A stretch of DNA of 64,000 nt from Congeria kusceri (lineage: Eukaryota > Mollusca > Bivalvia > Myida > Dreissenidae). Position numbers and translations under genes: made by a program. The first letter of the stretch is position 1; every line of letters begins with the position of its first letter. Below the pieces are notes generated by a model. The model worked only from the letters and a program-made list of their open reading frames with translations. It was not told where the DNA came from and did no database searches. Location: positions 70,976,578 through 71,040,577 of the forward strand of contig CM051029.1 in assembly GCA_027627225.1 (NCBI GenBank), written 5' to 3'. Shown piece by piece: positions 60,016-64,000 of the stretch.

Positions 60016-60352
60016 GATAAAAATATTCGTAATGGCTGTATTACATGGCAAACAAGGTATAGCATGTGATAAATACTTGTCTTATTTCAGCTTTGATTTT
60101 GCAAGCTCTTGTACTTTCAAGGTCTACATAATTTCACGTATCTTAAAGTTCCGCCATGGTTTAAATGAAATGTTGACTACATTGTTGTTTGTATTAATGT
60201 TTATATACAATTTAAAACTATTTTTGACACTAAGTTTTATGCATGTCAGTTGTTTTAAACATGCATGGACAATTGATGGTAGCCTAATTTAAATCAGATC
60301 ATTCTAATGTAATTACTATACAATCAAAATGCTTAAATCAAAACAAATGAAA
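60016..60352. other. Spacer
   Basis: No supported feature. A 94-codon open frame at 60008-60292 has no recognised domain. Confidence 0.3.
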
Positions 60353-60523
60353 CATTTTCCGCTTTTATGGTATTTTCTGTTTCAATTAAATCTCTTCTAA
60401 ACATACATTTGCTATAGGCGGAATGTACCGTCCCTGATTCGCTTGTGCGGACTGCACTGGCTAATCCTGGACGACACTGTACGCACAGGCATTAAGCCCG
60501 GGTTTCCCACGACACGCCTCATT
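60353..60523. mobile_element. Foldback MITE fragment (GGCGTGTCGTGGGAAA family)
   Basis: TTTTCCGCTTTTATGGTATT ... CTGATTCGCTTGTGCGGACT ... GACGACACTGTACGCACAGG ... GGGTTTCCCACGACACGCC: the right half of the element seen whole at 25397, with its right terminus intact. Confidence 0.8.
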
Positions 60524-61344
60524 TACAGCTTCAAACGCACTGATTTGTAGCACATGTTTGGCAGTCCTTTAGTCTGTTGACACTGGATTCCGACTAATGC
60601 GCATTTAGGTCATGTTTTATGTCCATGGTAGTTAATCCATTCTTTGAATTTTTTTACCAATTGTTAAATCTGCAATTTGCCCATCTCGTTATGTAAATCA
60701 ATATTTTATAACAGCTCCTAAAAACTCAATTAGGCTCTATTATGCATTTGGGAACATATTTTGGGAAAACAACTACAACAATACCGGAGGCCCCGTAACT
60801 CAGCGCGGGAGAGTTACTTTCGAAACTTGGCCTTACACTCTTCTTCTAGAATACAACTTTCTCTACATTTAGTACAGACAGTACATGACCTTATGGGGAG
60901 ATACACTGACAGACATATGCTCGGTTTACATAACCTTAATTGCAAAAACATATCACAGTGACAGTCAGTGCATAATATCTCGAGTGCATTGATTGACTAT
61001 TCAAATGGGTGGACTAACACTAATTATGTCAACTGTCAAATCATTATACAAACTTCATGCCTAGAGCCTTATCATACATTGCTAGCTGTTTAAATGGTAA
61101 AATATTGTAGTAAAATATAAGCTTCATATTCAATATTTATTTATTTATTATTTTTACTACGTAAAAAAGTGAGACTACGCCACACAAATACATGTTCCTT
61201 ATAGATTGCTGTTTATTTGGATGTATAGTTCACTCGTCTGGGACATACGATATTAAGTCCACGAATGTATTGAATAGCCCTGGCATCGTTCTCAAAAAAC
61301 ATGTGAATGCTAGATTATAAACATACGGATGAACGGATTGATTA
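60524..61344. other. Spacer
   Basis: No supported feature. Confidence 0.35.
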
Positions 61345-61762
61345 TTAAGGGACTTGTTTACAGATTGGCAAATTGGCCATTTTCGAAAGTTTTTTCATAG
61401 ATCCCAAAATGAAACATATAGTATTTATACACAAGCAAAAAAAATAATACAAATAAATATATTGGATAGATATAGTGTTTTTTATGTGTAACGCTCTTCA
61501 TCGGTATTTTAAAACACATTTGTCACTTACATAGCATAAATCATTTATCACCAGGAATGTAAGTCAGAATGGCCGAGTGGGTTTTTGATTCCGGTGGTCG
61601 TAGGTTCGAGTCCCCGCGAATGCAAATCTTTTTTTTTCTAATCCTTTCTTTTTCTTTATACAATATTTGTTTTTGGTTATTCAAGACTATTTTGTTTTGG
61701 CAGAAAGATATTTACTAACAGTTTTCAAAAATTCGAAAATCTGTCAACACGTACCTTTATAT
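61345..61762 (+). mobile_element. TIR element carrying a tRNA-Leu/Ser-like segment
   Basis: The left end TTAAGGGACTTGTTTACAGA and the right end AAATCTGTCAACACGTACCT form an imperfect inverted repeat. Inside, 61562-61623 reads GTCAGAATGGCCGAGTGGGT ... GTAGGTTCGAGTCCCCGCGA, with a clear type-II tRNA A box (GGCCGAGTGG) and B box (GGTTCGAGTCC). Most of the anticodon and variable arms are missing, and an oligo-T follows. It is not a functional tRNA. It combines MITE-like ends and a SINE-like promoter, as at 23907. Confidence 0.65.
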
Positions 61763-62889
61763 GAAAATATATTCATGCCATTTTTTATTTCTTTGCTGAT
61801 ATAATTACTCTAGACATTAGTTATTTTGTATACAGGTACAATATGATTATTGAACTTTTATTTCAGTTTGTTTTACAAATGCATTTAATATTCGTTTTGT
61901 CACGAAGTCTTTGTAGCAGGAGATAAACATAAACTAACCTTGCTTTGACATTATGATAAAGGGAAATAAATCTAATATCTCAATGGAAGTTGGTATTTAT
62001 TTCAAGACGGGTAGCCTTTCTTTGGCAGTTTTGATTGCTGCACCTCAAAAAATCTAGTTGCTGACAGAAAGACAGACAGACAGATTAACCACTCAACCGA
62101 TACATAACTATTGGTGGAACCATCCACTAGCATACTATTCTGGATATATATATTAATCAGTGCAAAAGCAGAAATATATCCTGTCGGGTCAATAAATGAT
62201 CATTACATGATCTGTAAATAAAACGTTTACGATTGGTTCGTGATCTGTTTTTTTTCAGGTCCATATTTTGCCATATTGACCATATTGACTATATTATTGA
62301 CTATAAGTACACGAAGGAGTTCAATCAGTTTGTTGCGCGCGATCATCACAGGGTACAAGTGCATTGTGGTATATTTAACAGTGTAAACAGACGAACTTAA
62401 TGTCAATGAAACAAAAAACATTTCAGATCAGCAACATTTTCAATTTAATAAGAAAATAGGTCAACATCATCTGGATGATATAATAAAACAGTTATTTTTT
62501 ACGTATTGGCTCAGAATATGCTGCTGATATGGACTGCAAATCATTATTAACCGAGAAAATAGCACAATAAATCTAGCAGAAAAGTAAACAAGTGACCAAA
62601 CGAGCATGTCGAGTAAATCTGATGCCCCAACATCAGTCTTGTTTAGCTAACAGCTTACTCCAACACAAGAACATTTCGGTCATTTTTTGTCATAGAAAAG
62701 CCGTCCAGGTCAAAACCTTTTTTTTATATTTTTTTTAGCGATAGTAATTCCGTTTGCGTAGCTTTTTACAACGCACGGAGCGTATACTTCAATCATATAC
62801 ACCTCTCTGATCATTCCTCTGAACAAAAGGTTCATCAAAACAGTTTCTTTCGAAGCATGCATATAACGTTCTTACACGCAACGTTTGTT
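61763..62889. other. Spacer
   Basis: No supported feature. A GACAGAAAGACAGACAGACAG simple stretch lies near 62062. Confidence 0.35.
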
Positions 62890-64000
62890 TGTACAATATG
62901 CATAAATAATTATCATTTGTAGTCCGCCTTTCTCCTAGATCTGTGTAAGTGTTGAAATTCTTATTTTATAAGGTGCATAATCACAAAGACAGTGTAACTC
63001 TGATTAATCAGAATGTCTATATTTTGGTGGGGTATTGAAAACAATCATGAGTGAACAAAGGTACTATACGTGATTTTGTAACGGTAATTTGACCAATGTT
63101 TGTAAGTTTTAATTTATTCCATTGAGTACTAATATCAATTGCTTGGAAAAAAATTCAGTCACTAGGTTAAGGTCAACACTAAAAATTATTCCCAGCAATT
63201 TAAAGCTTGTTGTTTCCCAAGTTAGTTTATATTTTGTTTTGATAGATTGGATGCTTCATTTTAAAGTTCAGATCCAATTTGTAATAATTGTGTCGAAATT
63301 AAAGTTTTAAACCAGAAAAAAAATCCTGAAGAATTTATAGGGCAGACTTTATAGAATTTTCGGAACCATCTAACAACAATGAGGTGTCCTCTGCAAACTG
63401 AGATATTTTATATTCTGTACCTTTAATAAAAATGGCTTTAATATGTTTACAATGCTTAATTTTGATTCTAGAAGTACCGCACATTAAATAAAGATATACG
63501 GGAAAATAGGGTCCCCCTGTCCACATCCGCAGCCTATTCAGAAGCTGTCAGATAAAAACCCGTTTAATTAAACTTTGTCTGCGTATTTAAAAATACCCAT
63601 CACTTACAGCTTGGTCCAAAAATTAAATAAGTGTATCGTGTGTTCAATACAATCAAATGATAACGTCTCGAAGGCGTTTTTAAAGTTTTTCTTCATATTT
63701 AATCTCGGTATTCTATTGTTTTCAGTGTAATTCATAATGTCGTATAAGACATGTGCTCTTTTCTATGTATCGCCCTGACACAAAAACAGGTTATATGTTT
63801 TGATCATTGTTTGTAAATGTGGTTTTAATCTTGCAATTGCAATTGACCTTGATGCTAGTTTGTAAACCGTATTCAGCAATATTTAGCAATATAATAGGTC
63901 TATAGTTTTTGCATGAAATGATTCGGTTTATTTTCGTTTGGCTTACACGTAATAATTCCGTGCTTTTGTGTATCATAAATAGAGTTATGATTATGAAAAA
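62890..64000 (-). mobile_element. LINE family A, copy 2 (RT palm, runs off the window)
   Basis: Reading down from 64000 on the - strand: fingers motif NYRPIILLNIAEY, NFKNAFETLSFDCIEH (the palm strand that normally begins DF.KAFD), GCGQGDPIFPYIYLMC, catalytic FAEDTSLLLDGSENS (FADD changed to FAED), then FSGLKL.F and a stretch homologous to the copy at 5540-7260. Many frame breaks are present. The 3' part is missing and the 5' part lies beyond the window. Confidence 0.8.

Noticed and set aside
61562..61625. Functional tRNA-Leu or tRNA-Ser gene
   Set aside because: Too short: the anticodon and variable arms are largely missing, and the sequence lies inside a TIR element.
1..64000. CRISPR array, operon or prokaryotic features
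   Set aside because: Introns, AATAAA signals, LRRNT/LRRCT secreted proteins, class A GPCRs and LINE debris indicate animal nuclear DNA; the tandem repeats have no unique spacers.

Overview
The window looks like nuclear DNA of a mollusc, most likely a heterodont bivalve. It is AT-rich, with long gene-poor spacers, spliceosomal GT-AG introns, AATAAA signals, many decayed LINE fragments and many short inverted-repeat elements. One foldback family (ends GGCGTGTCGTGGGAAA, inner part GTGCGTAAAGTGTCGTCCC) is one I associate with dreissenid and related clams; that species-level guess is from memory and was not tested.

Left third (0.4-29.3 kb): a same-strand array of six paralogous secreted leucine-rich-repeat proteins, LRR-1 to LRR-6. 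Each has a signal peptide, an LRRNT cysteine cap, about a dozen repeats and an LRRCT cap, with no membrane segment. In LRR-1, -2 and -3 the signal peptide is split by a phase-0 intron after a 6-8 codon exon, and a conserved noncoding exon lies 0.4-0.5 kb further upstream. LRR-3 and LRR-4 are intact. LRR-1 and LRR-6 each have one in-frame stop. LRR-2 has a 5-nt deletion. LRR-5 has a 1-nt frame slip, a probable lost splice acceptor, and two introns that its paralogues lack.

Middle (35.4-50.4 kb): three paralogous class A (rhodopsin-like) GPCRs, also on the + strand and each with an intronless coding region. GPCR-1 and GPCR-2 are intact. GPCR-3 is frameshifted in its third intracellular loop and has lost the Asp of the DRY motif. 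The three genes share an unusually similar nucleotide block over TM3-TM4.

The rest is transposon debris. There are two LINE families, each with two copies, all on the - strand. There are relics of a RYxDD-type reverse transcriptase and of a Mutator-like transposase domain protein. Several terminal-inverted-repeat elements have TTAA-(A)GGGAC ends, and two kinds of these carry a tRNA-like segment. There are also long hairpins, a 72-bp minisatellite and trinucleotide tracts. The right 14 kb (50.4-64 kb) contains no gene I can support.

The LRR proteins should be exported and bind ligands outside the cell; the GPCRs sit in the plasma membrane and should bind a small extracellular ligand, probably a peptide. 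Nothing in the sequence links the two families functionally apart from their adjacency and shared orientation.
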